Of a stretch of DNA of 64,000 bases, positions 47,501 through 61,069 are shown piece by piece; positions within the stretch are counted from its first letter, which is position 1; every line of letters begins with the position of its first letter. Where the stretch lies: NCBI RefSeq assembly GCF_022539665.2, contig NC_081338.1:6250446-6314445 (forward strand), written 5' to 3'. The stretch comes from Daphnia carinata. Lineage: Eukaryota; Arthropoda; Branchiopoda; Diplostraca; Daphniidae. A model generated the notes under the pieces. It was given only the letters and a program-made list of their open reading frames with translations, was not told the origin of the DNA and did no database searches. The position numbers and the translations under genes were made by a program.

Positions 47501-50500
47501 TCCCAGTTAGGCGAAAGGAAAATTCACTTAATTACCAATTAATCAACACTATGATTTTCGGCTCTTGATCACAATTTAAATAAATCAAATAAGGAAACGC
47601 ACAAACTGCAGCCAACAATGACGAATATTTCAAGTGTACATTCGCGATTGAAAGTTTCTTGATGTCTGATGTGTAGATTCAAAACAACCGGCCTTTATAC
47701 TGCGTTTTGGCGGGTGGAATCAGCCTATGGCAGAGGTTCTTTCCAAATTTTTGTACCCTACCCTCTTACATCAGCAGAGGGAAAAGGTTAGAAACAAAGA
47801 AATGGAACAAAAAAGGTATCTCCACCTCTGCCATAGGCTTCTACCATTGGCCAATTCACACAAAATGGCGTTTTTTTTTTTACTTACACGTCAGAGATGG
47901 AATGGGTATGAAATAAAAAAAAAGGTATCTCAACTTCTTGACACAGTAAAAATGGCGGTTTTTTTTAGTTACACATAAAGAAACTTTCAGCCACGTGTGT
48001 ATATTTAAATGAACGAAGAAAAATAAAATAAAAAAATGAACAGGAAAGTTCAATGGAGACCCTTGTAAAAAAAATAAACAGCAAAAGATTTTTGTGTTTT
48101 TTCTATTTCGGTGGGGTTCCATCCGTCAAGCAGGTCGTTATCCATCATCACAGCTCATGCAAATATCTCGCGTGTATATATAGATGTTATTGTTTTTGGC
48201 TCAGAATAAAAAAATAGGAAATCAAGACATTTCAAATCAATCAAAAAAAAAACGGACCACACACAAAAAAAAGCAGCGCCTCTATAATATCGATCGATAA
48301 ACCAAGCAAATCTTCGCCCCCCCCCCAATACGGAGGTCGGCAATGCATCCGAGATATCCAACAGGGCCAGTTAGAACCGCACTGCAGTACGAATAACAGA
48401 GATGGAAAAAAAAAAAAAAAAAAAAAGGAAATGGACGAAATTCTGCAGCACAGCAAACAATAAAAAAAGAATGGGATAGAGTGCCAAGTTTTGGATGCCA
48501 CAGATATATACATGCCAGTGTTTGTTATCGATTGAGATAAATGCCAAAAAGGGGATCGCTGCCGTAAAGGTCGCATGCATCAAGACAAAGCGGTGTGTGT
48601 GTGCGTGTACGTAGAACACTAACACGCAAAACAAAAACAAAAGGTGTTTTTTTTTTTTTTTTTTTATTTTTGAACGAAAATTCTTGTTAAAAAGAGAGGG
48701 CCGTGATTTTTTGTGTTTGAATTTTATGTTTGTTTTTTTTTTGTTTCGGTTTTTAGGGCTTGATAGGATATTATTTCTACCTGAGTGCTGTAGCGTTCAT
48801 TCATCCTGCTAGCTTCAGACGGTCGCTCCATAGTCTGCCCAATCAAGTATAAATATAAAAGAAAGGTGTGTTTTCGGTGTGTGTGTCAGACAGCATGACG
48901 CAAACGCAAACACACACACAAACAAAAATATAAAAAGATGGGGGGAGGGGGGAAACAGAACTGTTGTGATAATCGATACACAGGGTCGCCATTTTTTTTT
49001 TCCCCCCTCCCACAGTTTCGCTTGAAGAAATAATAACCCAATAAACTAGTCTCTGTATAACACATCAACAACAATTGGGCCGTGTCTAATATCTCGTCCG
49101 CATTACATCCGATTCGATGACGGATATACCGCGACTGGATCGATACAACAACAAAAAATAGATCCAACTCTTTCGTGTTTTGTTATTTTGGCTCGAAATC
49201 TCCGACGACACGCATCTATTTGGATCGTAATAACTTCGGGCGGAAATTTCCAATTGAACATGAGCGATATCGGTTTTTAAAGTTTTGACGGTTATCAGTT
49301 AAATGTTGTGTGTTATCAACACATGCAATACATAAATTTAAATTTAATAAAAAAAAGAAAGAAAAGGGAAATGCGATTCAATACCTTGGTGGCACCGATT
49401 TCACGCGTTGAAATGCCCATCTTTTCACGATGCCTCAATTGAACGGGAAAAACGATTTGGTAATGACTGCCACCTATCGAGCGCACCAGGTCCTGATTTT
49501 CCCGGTGCTCCTTGAGCAACTTCTCCACATCACCTTTTCAAAAACAAAATTTAAATTTAATTTAACGAAATCATCTTTAACGTCAACAGAATTCTTTAGA
49601 AATAAAACAGCTGATCCAGTCTGTTACATCTACAGAATATAGGGCGTAGTCACATGAACGAAAAAAGCGAGTTGGGGAAGTTGACGCTACTGGAATGCTT
49701 AATTGGACTTTAGAACTCGTGTGCCGGAAACTTCTTTTCTACTCTTCCCAAGAAAATCGACCAGCATCTTAATGAGCCTCTTTTTTTTTTTTCCCCGTTC
49801 TCTTGGCACACACACACACACACATACACAAAAAAAGAAATGTATTTGGATTCCATGTCTTGCGTGCGTGATTCCTATATATTTATTAGCTTGAAAGCCT
49901 CACTCATTTATCTTTGCTGTGTGTGTACATCGTTCAAATTGTTCACTTGAGACTTTTCAGAATGCTCTAGAGATACCCAGCGTTTTGCTCAATAGCTCCA
50001 GTTTTTCAATCAACGATGCCGCACAACATCGATGGAAATAGGTTAAACTTCTCTTACCGACTGATGTCTCCTCGGTCCAAAAGGAATCGTCCAACGTATC
50101 CGACGAATCTGCGAAAATTCATAAGAATAAGCAATCATTTTTTTACACGTTTGTTTCAATGACACCACTAGACACTACGTTTAATGATCCGTTTACGTCA
50201 TAACGTTCAAAAAGAGAGAGAGAAAAAAAAAGAACTTTTCTCGAGTGGAGGGACGTCATTCAACTGAAATGCTGGAACACGAATCCAAATATTCCATCGC
50301 CATTGTGTTTTTTTTTATTTTCAACACAAAAAAAAAAAAAAGAACAAAAAAAAAAAAGTTGACAGGCTCCCGAGTCCCCGTGATTATAGACGAGAGCATC
50401 ACAATGACGACTCACAACTCGAATCGATTCGTTCTTTATAGAACGGGCGAACCGAAGCTAAAGGGTAATGGACCAGCGTCGCCCCCTTTTTTTTTTTTTT

Positions 50501-53500
50501 CTCTAAGGGACGGAACAGGATGAAGAGGGGACCCCTTTTTCTCTCTCGTGACGAGTTCACTTCTTCTCTTTGCCATCGTGAATAGGACTAAAAGGTCGCC
50601 TGCATGCCAAGAAACACACCAAAAGTCTGTTTCTATGAAAAGAAACATTTTTTTTGCCAGCATTTGCTTTTTCTTTTTCTTATCAAGGGAAATTAAGCAA
50701 AAGGATTTTCTTGCGACGAGTTACAGGAGAGACACATCGTCGACCAACCGACGCATCGTCGTTAACGACCCATTGAATCCATGTGCTTCGTCTACACACA
50801 AGGCCTATTTCATGTTTTACACACAAACATACGTTGATATGCAGAATAACAAAGACAGGAAGAACTTTAACTGCTTTTAACTTTGATAAATAACAACAAA
50901 AGGCCAATAGATCGAAATGCAATAAAATATGGAGGAGAACAAAAAAAAGGGGGGGGGGGAATGACATAGCAGGGTATTATGTATACATAAAAAAAAATCT
51001 ACCTGGGCCAAGTGCCAATAATAACACACACCAAAGATATGCAACGCACGCATATCTTTTATAACCTACATGCCCCCGGTCGTTCTTTTCTGCGTATCCA
51101 AAGAATTTTTATGACTTGCCCCGAAAGAAAAGCGGAAGAAAGAAAGAAAGCCAAAGGGTTGATTGCTAGTCGGGTTGAAGCTCGTCCAATATACAGGGCC
51201 TCTCTCACGATATGTAGGGTATTTTTTGTTGTTGTTGCTATTAAAGATGTGTAGTGCCATTTGACGATATGCAATATCAAATGACTTGCGTTCGGTATGG
51301 CAGCGCATTTTCTTGGTTCACTATTACGATTTTCCTGTTTTCAAATTGATTCACGGTGTAGAGCTGCTATGCTATGTAAACCTGATTAAACTAGACGTCT
51401 GCAGTTCAAACATGTTACGACAAGAGGAAATTTCAATTGGTTTTTAATGTTAAATTCGTAAAGGCAAACTATCGGCTGAAATTTAAAGTATCTTCAATCA
51501 CGATTAACTGCATACGAATGGATTAGGCTGATTCAAAGATTGTCTTTAAAATAAGGTGATACAAGTGAGATTTCGTATTAAGAAAAACGATCTGTCTAAC
51601 TCAAGTTGTGGTTGCGTCAATAACAAACATCACTGCGGAAATGGTCCCCCCCCCCCCTACCTTCCTGTATCGATTTCTGGCCAGCTGGCGGCGGGAATTT
51701 CAAACACCTCCATCACGTATATATTCCGCCCAGGGCATCACACCTCAAACTTCAAGCAAAGGAATCGAAAAATCTGCACGTTCCCGCGGTCGATTTTCTC
51801 GCCCACATTCCCCCTCCCCTTGTAAAGTTTCCCTTCCCCGTAGCAACATGCATTAATTGATTTGTTTCAAATTCTGGAAAGAAAAAAAAGTTGGCTCCAT
51901 CATTAAAAGTCTGCACTCGCAACACTCTCCAATCATAATGTTTTGTTCGTTTTGGCCGGAAGGATAGTTCTTTACCGTTCATTTATTATTGACGTTGCTA
52001 CGTCCTCCATTATTCGTAAAGAGTTCCGGTGTTTCCAATCCGATCGCCAAAATGGAGTGTCATACACTCATTACCATCAGAGAGTATTACGATTTCGCTT
52101 AACATAACCCCGTCCTTAACTCAAAGCACTAATGTCCTTAGCTTTATTTTAAATCAAATTGCAAGTCAAACAACATAAACAAAAAAGGTCAGCATTATTT
52201 GATTCTTCTTTGTTAGAAATGCGCTAGTCTAAACACGACGCACCATTCACGACCAACTGGTAGACGCCGACATGTCATATTGCCATGGCAACATGGCTAA
52301 CACGATGCTGCACACAGTTCATCAAATCAAATCAAACTTTTAACTTTCGGATACTATAATTATTCATCGAAAAGCAACTCCCAAATGGCATTGGCTCAAT
52401 CATTTGGCAACGGTCACCGCATCCCTTCATCAATACACACAGGGCCGCCTCAGCTCTTGCATTAGATGGAAGTGCCCCAGACGCATCATCCATCCCCCCC
52501 CCCCCCCAAAAGAAAAACAAGGGGAAGCCATCAGCCCAGAATCTGATTACATATGCACAGAGCATTTGGAAAGAGAGAGGAGGGGGGGGGGTCGCTATAT
52601 CAGGAGGATAAGGGCAAACCAACGGGGCGTGAGTGTGTGTGTACATACGTAACGAGAAAAAGTGCGCTAGTGGATTGATCGCTCCGGCATCCTGTTCACA
52701 ACGGCTACACTGCCAAAGAGAGAGAACGCGATCCTGAAGTAGGTATCTGTACCTGCGCCCCCCCCCCCACACACACCAGCAGTGCGTGCAACATTCATGG
52801 CTAGACAATTCGTCATTCATTTATGCCGCAATCCCTCGACACGTCTCGTGAAATTCGCCATTTTACAATAGAGTGAAACGAATTGATTGGGTTTTGGCAA
52901 ATGCAGAGGGGATGTTAAAAGCCTGTATGGGGAGATGCAACTAGAACGCAAACGTTGGTGTTGTTTTTGAAAACGTCATAATGGATTCGGCTGTTGGCCT
53001 TTCGTATTTACGGAACATGGGGAAAACAAAAATTAAAGGGGTTCGATCCAATAAAAAATGAAGCGTCCGAAAGTGATTGGTGAAATGCATTCAAATGACT
53101 TGCAAAATCAATAAGCCTTTAGCGAGTATACAAAATTTCGACGACCCCTTTCCAACTGAGTATACAGTTCATTATTCAAAAAAAAAAAAAAAAAAATGTG
53201 AATTCCTTTTAAGTGTAAGTTTCAAAAGAGACGACAAAGTCAAGTTTATTAGTTTTGAGAGTTGCATTGCTACGATTTTCATGCGCCAGCGATTTGCTGG
53301 CACTGCACGCCGGACACTATCGTTGTCAATTGAAAAGAAGAAGAAAAAAAAAACGGGCGTGCACCATAAAAAAAAAAAAAAGAAAAGAAAAAAAGAAAAG
53401 GAAACTGAGAACGGATTGATCGTCACCCCGGCGCAATTCTCTTCACAAACTTAGATGGCAGCTGTTCCTCTTCTACTAATACAGAGAACCCCCCCCCCCC

Positions 53501-56500
53501 ACCCTTTCGTGATGTACGGCACCGCGCATTCGGCACGACATTTCGGGAGGGGCGGCAACGTTTTCTCTCCCCCAACTGCAGCGTCCGATCGATTCAGCCT
53601 CCCTCAAAAATTGCTCCGACTGTGCCCTTCGTTCCCCTTCACATACACAAAAACATTTCCTCTTTTTTCGGGTTCACCAAAGCGAATGTAAGGAGCCTAT
53701 AAGCGACAGATAGAAATCTATATAGCAATCGAGTCTCTTCTTCTTTTTTTTTTTTTTGGCGATAGGAAAAAGCCGCATCAACAAAATTGGCGCGAAATTT
53801 AAAAAAAAAAAAAAAAGAAAAATTTAGTTAAAATGAACATGTTTACATTTTGGGGTTATTTTTTTTTTTGTTAAGGGGAATGGGAACGCATCGTTAAACG
53901 TGATGCGGAACAGCTCAGTCGTTCCGGTTGATTTTTTTTTTTTTTAAAGCAGCAGCAAGAGGGTGCGCTTGATGGCTTGCAATAAATTAAGAAAAGAAAA
54001 TTGCTTTTCTTTTTTAAAGGAGGATTGCCTTGCCACAACATTTTAAAACTTCGAGGGCGATATGTTATAGCATTTCTATTTATAGAATGCGGCATAGTCG
54101 GGTCCTATTTAAGTAATATTGTTTTGAAAAAGAAGAAATTTTGAAAAAGGGACCCCCGTATCTTCCTGTGTGTAGCTACAAAAAGAGATCACGAGAGCCG
54201 AATAAGCTTCGGAAACAACTGCAAGTCAGCCGGAATAAGAATGCCAGCGTTTTCAGGGGAGAGAGAAAAGACATTCCTTTACGTTTGAGTGACTTGTGAT
54301 GTTTCTCGAATTGAATTTCTCTCATAGCATTGTCTCTCTCTCTCCCTCTCGTAAATGCGCACACATCAGTCAATCCTCCTTGTCACGCATTCCGCATCCA
54401 ATTCCCTCCCTTGTTTTGTTTTTTCCCCTATAACTATAAAAATTGATAATTTTCCCTTTTTGCCGTGAAGATTGTACTTTCTTTTTTCGTTTTTCCCATA
54501 ATTACGTCAGTCGTGCAAGATTGATCCACTCACGTTGATAGGGTCATTTGATACGGCAACCCTGTCACGAAAAAGTTATTCGAAATCTTGGATGATTTTC
54601 AATTTACGGTCGTGTTTTTTTTTTTCTGTTCGCTTCTAACCTAGAGGCACATCTGCCAAAATGTGTTGGAGGTGGAAATCAGTCGAGTGTAACAAAGGGA
54701 TAGCTAGGGGCGCTACGACAAGCAAGCACGTTCGTTTAGGCGTTTTATCCGATCAGCCGAGCGTCGTCAAACTCAATCTGTCATCAGCACACACATTCAA
54801 ATTCTCGTTATATCGATTATTCATTATTCAAGCGCGATCTTTTCCCCACGGTAACGGGTGACATCGCCCGACCTCATCACGCAACGTCTTTTTCACGCGT
54901 CCTACGCAACCCTCCCCCCCTCTAAAATTTGCATCACATTCTACTGGAATGACTCAAACGTACATCCCCCACTCCCTTAATATTCTAATAATAGTTTCAG
55001 CGCATTTTCCAGAGTGTCGTTTGAATTTCGCGCTCACAGCGTTGTCAAATTACTGCAAAATATTTTTTTTTTTTCCCGCAATAAAAAACGTGACGTGAAA
55101 ACTGCACCAAAATGTCGTGACTGATTAACGGGAACGGTTGAATCAGCTGCAGGAATTTTGCTGGGGTTTCTTTCCTCACACAAAATTATAACTAAAAAAA
55201 AAAAAAAAATTAGTGACACGAGTATAGTACTGATTCAGTCGGGGGGAAAAAGAAAAAGTGTCAAATTGAATTAGAAGAGAGATTTGGCGTCACCAATCCA
55301 TCTCTATTTGGATTCGTTTATGTCAATAACACACAATAAAAGGTTACTCTACACACTCCTCAGATAGGTATAGCGAGTCTGATGAGTCATCCATCTTGAA
55401 AATGGACGTGTCCTTTTCTGAAAACCCACAGAAGGAAACCTAATACGATTTGTGGACCAATAATAACAAGGAAAGAAAAAGAAAAAAATCCCTTTTCTCC
55501 ATCTGCTGTGTGTACAAATATGTTCGATTAATAAAAGGATCGCACATGGTAGAGAAAAAAAAAATTGTTTTCTCTATCGTGATTGATCCAGCTGACCGGG
55601 ACACGCACGCATAGGAGAGAGAGAGAAAAAAAAAAGAATATAACTGAATTATTGACGATTGACAACAACAACAAAAAAAAAACGAGGGGCGTCAAAAAAT
55701 TGCTGTTGCAGACATGCATTTTTGCGTAGTCTGCGTCAATTATTTGTTGGGTGGGGCCATCAAGAGAAACGTCCACATTAAATGTCGAGTCGATTTCAAA
55801 AGCAAAACGAAAAATAAACATTTGAAAAAGGATTTCTTTTTTTTTCTACTCGAAAGGTTAACGAAAACGTTCACTAAAAATAAACAACGTTGCCTTTGTT
55901 TATTTTTATTGCCCGATTTTTTATTTATAGAAAAATCAAATCGTGTATACATTTTGGCGAACCTCAAATGGTCTTGGAACTTGTCCAGTTCCATAGCAAT
56001 CGCCTTTATTTCTAAATCGATTGAATCTTTCCTTTCATCTTTTTGAACTGAAGAGATTTTTACGGCTACGGTTACAGAATCCCATAAATGACGCAATATT
56101 CACTTCATTTTTCAAATGATTTTATGAACTTTACCGGCATTCAGTTTTACTCCCCCCCCCCCTCCAACCCATCGCCGAAATAAAAGGAGGTTACCATTAC
56201 AATCAATAAAACAAAGACACAAAAAAAAAAATAAGAGTTGGTTAGGTGTGAGCTGCTTCACCCAACCCGCCCCGAAAAAAGGATATCATTTCAACCACAT
56301 GGGAAATCAAGAGTCTCTTCCTTTACAGGCCTTCGCTAGCAACAAAAGATCACGTGGCTCATCCAATATATATGTGTGTGTTCCAGGAGGGTACCAAGTC
56401 CTATATATCGTTCGAGCCAATATAACAAGAGCTGACAACAAGGAAAAGAGAATAAAATGGAACCGGAATTCTGCTGTACTCCTATATCGGTTCTACCTTT

Positions 56501-57024
56501 TCTTTCTTTTTTTTTTTTTTCTCTTCTTTTTCCATTTTAGACAGACATTTGCTGAATTCAATTTCTGATGCTCTGGTTCTATTAAAGCTCCACATGAAAG
56601 ACAGAAAATTCTACCTTTTTCTCTTTTCGTAATGGAAAATATCGTAGGGGAAAAAAAGGGAAAAGGTAGAAGCCTTTAACAATGCGTTTAGTCTGCCAGA
56701 GAGTGACATCTATCTGACGAAAGCGACAAATGGCTACTTCGGTTCTACTAGGCATTTTCAAACGAAGACTTCAATTAAAAACGATTCAATTCTCTGGCAC
56801 ACACCTTTTCCATTCGCCAGTCTTTATTGATCTTTTCAAATCCAAACGGGGGCGCCCTGTCGACAAAACTTTTTTAAAACAACGACTGTACATAAAAGAA
56901 ATGCTGAGCGAAGCGTTCGTCAGAAAAAGCAGAGGAAAAAGAAAAAATTCCGTATCATTTCTAACGTGGTTCTAAATGCAAGAGATGGAAGCAGAAGAAG
57001 AGAAAATTGGAATGAAAAGAGGGA

Positions 57025-57055
<31 letters not shown>

Positions 57056-57416
57056 ATAGTATGGATTGCGCTGCTGCTGTACGGTATTGATCGACTCGTA
57101 TATATTCCATACTTCTTCTCTGACGTCCACCATTACTCTGCCATGGCAGCCCACTAGTTCTACCTCGAATGTTACCTTTTGGCTGTTTATATTTAAACTA
57201 TATGAGAGTTACATACATTTTGCTCGCAGGCTAAAAAAAAAAATGAAGCCACAACACCGGTCAATGCAATTGGAAGTTGAGCACAACATTAATCACATTT
57301 TTTTTACATCTTTTAATTATGTAAAGAAAGAATAGCTGCCTACCTCTTTTGGGGATTTGTCCGTTGACGAGGAAGACGAACAGAAGCAGTGGCAATATCC
57401 GCGACATTTTTGTCAT
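38518..57416 (-). CDS. mmd: Mind-meld-like ADAM protein (ADAM11/22/23 type)
   Basis: Exons (5' to 3', minus strand): 57416-57344, 50108-50058, 49533-49385, 48834-48781, 47452-47364, 47235-47166, 46763-46578, 46521-46312, 46233-46165, 46108-45936, 45860-45694, 45627-45464, 44871-44704, 44636-44441, 44381-44153, 44090-44009, 43949-43607, then 43498-43372 or 43133-43034, then 42221-41946, 41881-41224, 41153-40651, 39812-39651 and 38809-38518. All phases agree; about 1,490 aa. Order: signal peptide ([16 protein letters not shown]), prodomain, furin site RQKR (about 272-275), reprolysin domain, disintegrin and Cys-rich domains, EGF-like module (about 738-761), one membrane span, and a cytoplasmic tail of about 630 residues rich in Gln/His/Gly/Ser. 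The zinc site reads [12 protein letters not shown] (about 417-428): the three His are kept but the catalytic Glu is Met, so I infer no protease activity. The exact orthology is inferred. Confidence 0.87.
39868..39892. repeat. GTT microsatellite
   Basis: About eight GTT units inside an mmd intron, just upstream (minus strand) of the exon at 39651-39812. Confidence 0.85.
42995..43133 (-). CDS. mmd: mmd alternative membrane exon B, two donors
   Basis: It enters in phase 1 and encodes another span ([20 protein letters not shown]). Donors at 43033 (CAG|GTCAGT) and 42994 (CAG|GTTAGT) both leave in phase 2, differing by 39 bp (13 codons with [12 protein letters not shown]). Joining exons A and B would shift the frame, so they must be used one at a time. 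Confidence 0.75.
43372..43498 (-). CDS. mmd: mmd alternative membrane exon A
   Basis: 127 bp, entering in phase 1 and leaving in phase 2 (TAC AG|GT). It encodes a Gly/Ser juxtamembrane stretch followed by a hydrophobic span (MALSVILVV...[11 protein letters not shown]). Confidence 0.8.
47720..47980. repeat. Intronic inverted and direct repeats
   Basis: GCCTATGGCAGAGGT at 47723-47737 is perfectly inverted at 47823-47837. In addition, AAAAGGTATCTC followed by AAAATGGCG and a T-run recurs with a period of about 112 bp (47813 and 47925). It lies in the intron between exons 48781-48834 and 47364-47452. Confidence 0.65.
55355..55417 (-). CDS. mmd: Candidate cassette exon in mmd intron 1
   Basis: 63 bp bounded by TTTTCAG and a weak donor (GAGT|GTGTAG), phase 1 at both ends. 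It reads [20 protein letters not shown], resembling the [14 protein letters not shown] of the exon at 50058-50108. Inclusion keeps the frame. Unproven. Confidence 0.4.
57030..57055. repeat. AG dinucleotide microsatellite
   Basis: About 13 AG units in the first intron of mmd. Other short tracts there include (CA)n at 49809-49823. Confidence 0.9.
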
Positions 57417-58046
57417 CTCATGGCCCCCCTTTGCGACCCTCCCTTTGGATTATTACGATGGCGTCGACGAGCACTTTTTTTAGGGTGCGTTGTAAAAATA
57501 AAAGAGGGGCAAAGGTAAAACAAAACATAAAAAAGAAAGACTAATTCTTTTTTTGTTCTCCCTCCCACCAAAAAAAGTATTCTCACTTCATTTATTTCTC
57601 ACTCGCACATGCACAGAAGATTCTTCCTTCGAAGAACAAGTAAAAAATGGCGGGAGTTACGGCTGTAGAATTATTACGTTGGTGCACACATCTGCAACAT
57701 TTGAGTCACTTTTCACAAAATAAAGAATTCCAAACTGGGTGTTTATGAACTGCAGAGCAACAGGAATTGAACTCGATATCACTGCAACGATCGTCAGGGA
57801 CAAGACGCGTATGAAACAACAAGCATTATTTCCATAAATTTAGAACGTTTTAGTACGAATGGAAGCTGTAAAACACCGATGACGTTTTCGTAGCGAAACA
57901 ACGTACACAAACACACACTCACGTCTACGATATTCGAAAACTGGAAAGTTTGGAACAGCCCTCTGTCCTGGCTTCACGCAGTTCAGTGTCTCGTCGGCAC
58001 TGGACGGTGCTGGGCGAAATGTGCAGGGCAAAAACGAACGAAAGGG

Positions 58047-58051
58047 ACTGA
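58047..58051 (-). promoter_or_regulatory. mmd: Candidate initiator for mmd
   Basis: A minus-strand TCAGT within GCCTTCAGTCCC lies about 630 bp upstream of the start codon, in a GC-richer stretch (57.95-58.2 kb) with CpG-containing sequence. No TATA box is at the expected spacing. Confidence 0.3.
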
Positions 58052-58199
58052 AGGCGAACGTGAAACAAGAAAAAAGTCAGGGGGCGGGAACAAAGTGGGG
58101 CTATGCTGTATTATAGATAGCAAGCAGCGCGATCAATAGAGAACGCGCGTTCGCGCATGTGCAGTCCTAGATAAGCCACGCCTACTATTCTGGGCAATG

Positions 58200-60985
58200 A
58201 TATGCCGATGATGGTGCACCTAAGCCATTTTTATTGATGTATGACATTTCGTTTTTTTTCCTCAACTATTTCTGTTCTTTTTGGTAAACGAACAAGAAGT
58301 GAAACCTAGGCAGTGCTGCCACTTAAGAGGAATTTTCCCACTTTTTCAGATTTTCAAGTTTTAAAAAGGGCTTTTTTTTTGGAGGGGATTGTGATTTTCG
58401 AAAATAAAGGAGAATTTATAATTGTATCCCAAAGCTATAAAAAATATGGCCGTTTGATATCAAATGCTTGTAGATTTCAATTGAATTTCTGTTGAAAAAA
58501 GGAAAAATCTTCATTTTTACATCTTTTTCTTTTTGTTTCTCTAGTTCCAAAGGTTTCCAGATGGCCGATAATCGCTTACACAGGGAATTCATGTACTCTG
58601 TTTCCTTTCTCTTCGTCCAACATGTATACTTATTTTTCCGTCATTGCTTACATTTACTCGATTTCTCTTGATCGCGCAATTTTTTCACGGAGTTCTACAT
58701 ATTGTTCTATAATACCGACTAGACTAATACAAAATGGGAAGAGTTGACCAATAATTGAAAACCAATCATCATTCTGTATACTGATTTTACGAAAAGAAAG
58801 ACAAATAATAACTCAATGTGAAATTCAGATTTCTTCAAAGTTGGTGTAGCAACCATGTAACAAATAAAATAAATAAATTTTGTTTATGGATGAAAATATC
58901 CTAGACATATTTGTGTACCTGTCATAGAGCGAAACTAAACGTTTGCTTGCGTGACAACCTTTATTTCGTAAAAACCAAAGTACAGGTACACACATCCTGA
59001 TGGTAACATGTACACACACAGTGTATACTACCTTTAGTCCTCTCTTGTTGCTACTCAACTTTTTGATCGATAGAATGTCTATTAGACAGCATATAGCGAG
59101 AAACATTTGTCTTTGTCAATCTGTGAGCTATATCATAATCATCTGTTTTGGATATTGTGACATTATATCCTGCTGTGTACCTCTAAGACATTTGGAATTA
59201 TTCCGTCATGCAAAATAAGCCCCAGCTTTTATAGATGGATATCTTATTAGGTAGACCATATAAAGTTCACTGGGTTTATGGTCGAGTACTCGAAGGTATA
59301 TATCACTTGGCCGCCTTCTGTGTAGGATTTTGATGCATAGAGATTAAAGGACTGTCAAACGTAGCCATTTTTTCTTCCAAATTTGGATCACTCGTGTGTT
59401 TCGGTATGACTTGCACAACAATTCAAAATCCATACAAGTATGATGTGATTTTGTACATCATCCCTAATTTAAATATGTTTTGCATATTTTGGTGAAACTG
59501 AAATGAAAATTTATTTTAATTTCAAGGTTTTGCATTTTTTTCGAAATCCCCAATGACCTTGGTTTTTGGAGGAACGGCTATAATCTTTGTTCGAAAAAAA
59601 AAATTCAAGGCAAACTTGCTTACCCATCCCTCCAAAGCCTATTGCAAAAGCGTCTCGAGGGGATAAAACAAAGTCAAAAACAAAAGTTACTGCTAATTTG
59701 ACTAAATCATTTTAAAAAAGAAGGAAGGGTTCATTAGTTTTGTGAATTCTTAATGTGCAAACCTTACAGTCATTTGCAAATAGATTAAAATTTAAATTAT
59801 TTTAGAATTTTCTTAGAAAAAAAATAAACGGAAAATACCAATTTCCATAAAAATGACGCGTTTGCTTGTGCACATCCGCGCACCGGAAGGAGGCAAATAG
59901 CGTAATCTACTGTAGGATTCGTCGATATATGAATCCGTTCTTTATATAACCACTCACAGTTACATAATTCCTTTAATAAAAGTTTTTTTTCTAGTCAGCA
60001 TGTCTAGACATTCAGACTATTAAAAACTCAAGTGGCTAAATACATTATCTTTATTAGATAAACAAACATCTCTCCCTTTTTTGTAATAACTATTTCGCGA
60101 AATAGAAAGTGATTTCAACCCATCATCACAAGGTATAACCTCGTCTTACTTGGTTAAAATAGACAACATTGCTCGGCGAATTTATTGCGTCTGTTAGGTT
60201 TTTCTTTTCTTTGGTATCAAAGCCGTTTCAGAGGGCATGGTTTGCAATAGGTAGGATCTGATGACGTCAGCAGATGTTAGGAAAAACAGTCACACAGTTT
60301 ATTCTCCAATCATCAGTTGAATTGCTTGTGTTTGATATACTGCGCCAAGTCCACTAGGAATCGTCCCATTGGGTGTACGCACTTACCCAGGGAATACATA
60401 AAAATCGCCTTAAATATTTAAGAAAGTAACATAGCAAAAAACATTATACACAACATAAGCCTGACTGACTATTAATGTTGTTATTGTTATAGTCTAGCAT
60501 AGTAGTAGTTATTCGACGGAGATCGAAAAAAAATGAACCCTTAGTTTCGATTTTCATTCATAGATGGCGAAATTGTTCTGCCTACATGGTCAATTTTCTT
60601 TCTCGTAGAGGAAGGTTTTGCATTTTTAACGCAGATGACGCGCAGATTGAATTTAAACGAATTTTTGGCAGGTTCGTTTAAGTTTTATAATTGTTTAATC
60701 AGCTTGGTAGCTGAGAAAAAAAGAATTGATTTCATATTGCAGACGAGATAATAACGCAGCCTCAGCAGCCACCTGAATCTTAGAGACCCCACGAAATCAT
60801 GCTGACGAAATCTTCTAATAAATTGCATTTATCGCTCGCTTATTTTATTGTAAAAATAAAATGTTGTCAAGGCAATTTTCAAAGAAAGCAAGAGACGACT
60901 TAATAGATCAATCCTATATTTATTGGTATAATTTGGCACAATTAGGCAACATCTTGCTTTAAAAAAAAGGGGAGGGGAGAAAAGA
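58200..60985. other. Intergenic between mmd and the small membrane-protein gene
   Basis: No exon was supported. It contains one CRE palindrome (TGACGTCA at 60262-60269) and otherwise AT-rich sequence. Confidence 0.5.
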
Positions 60986-60989
60986 AAAG

Positions 60990-61069
60990 TATAAAAGCCG
61001 CCTGATTCTTCGCTTGCAATTAGACGGAATTCGCAAAGCGCAGCTGCTGGTGGTGGCGTAACTGTATAG
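60990..61069 (+). promoter_or_regulatory. TATA promoter and 5' noncoding exon of small membrane-protein gene
   Basis: TATAAAAG at 60990-60997, with an expected start near 61020. A noncoding exon then ends at a donor near 61069 (TATAG|GTAAAC). A further small noncoding exon is possible at 62212-62233 (CGCAG...GCAAG|GTAAAT). Confidence 0.5.

Larger units (their letters stand above)
50110..57343. other. mmd first intron
   Basis: 7.2 kb with many homopolymer A/T and C/G runs. Apart from the candidate cassette exon at 55355-55417 I saw no coding sequence. Long lysine- or phenylalanine-rich frames here are read from A/T runs. Confidence 0.6.

Noticed and set aside
53077..53454. Lysine-rich 125-residue frame
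   Set aside because: Produced by A-runs inside the mmd first intron; no splice or domain support.
56966..57157. Glu/Arg-rich frame
   Set aside because: It is a reading of the AG microsatellite.
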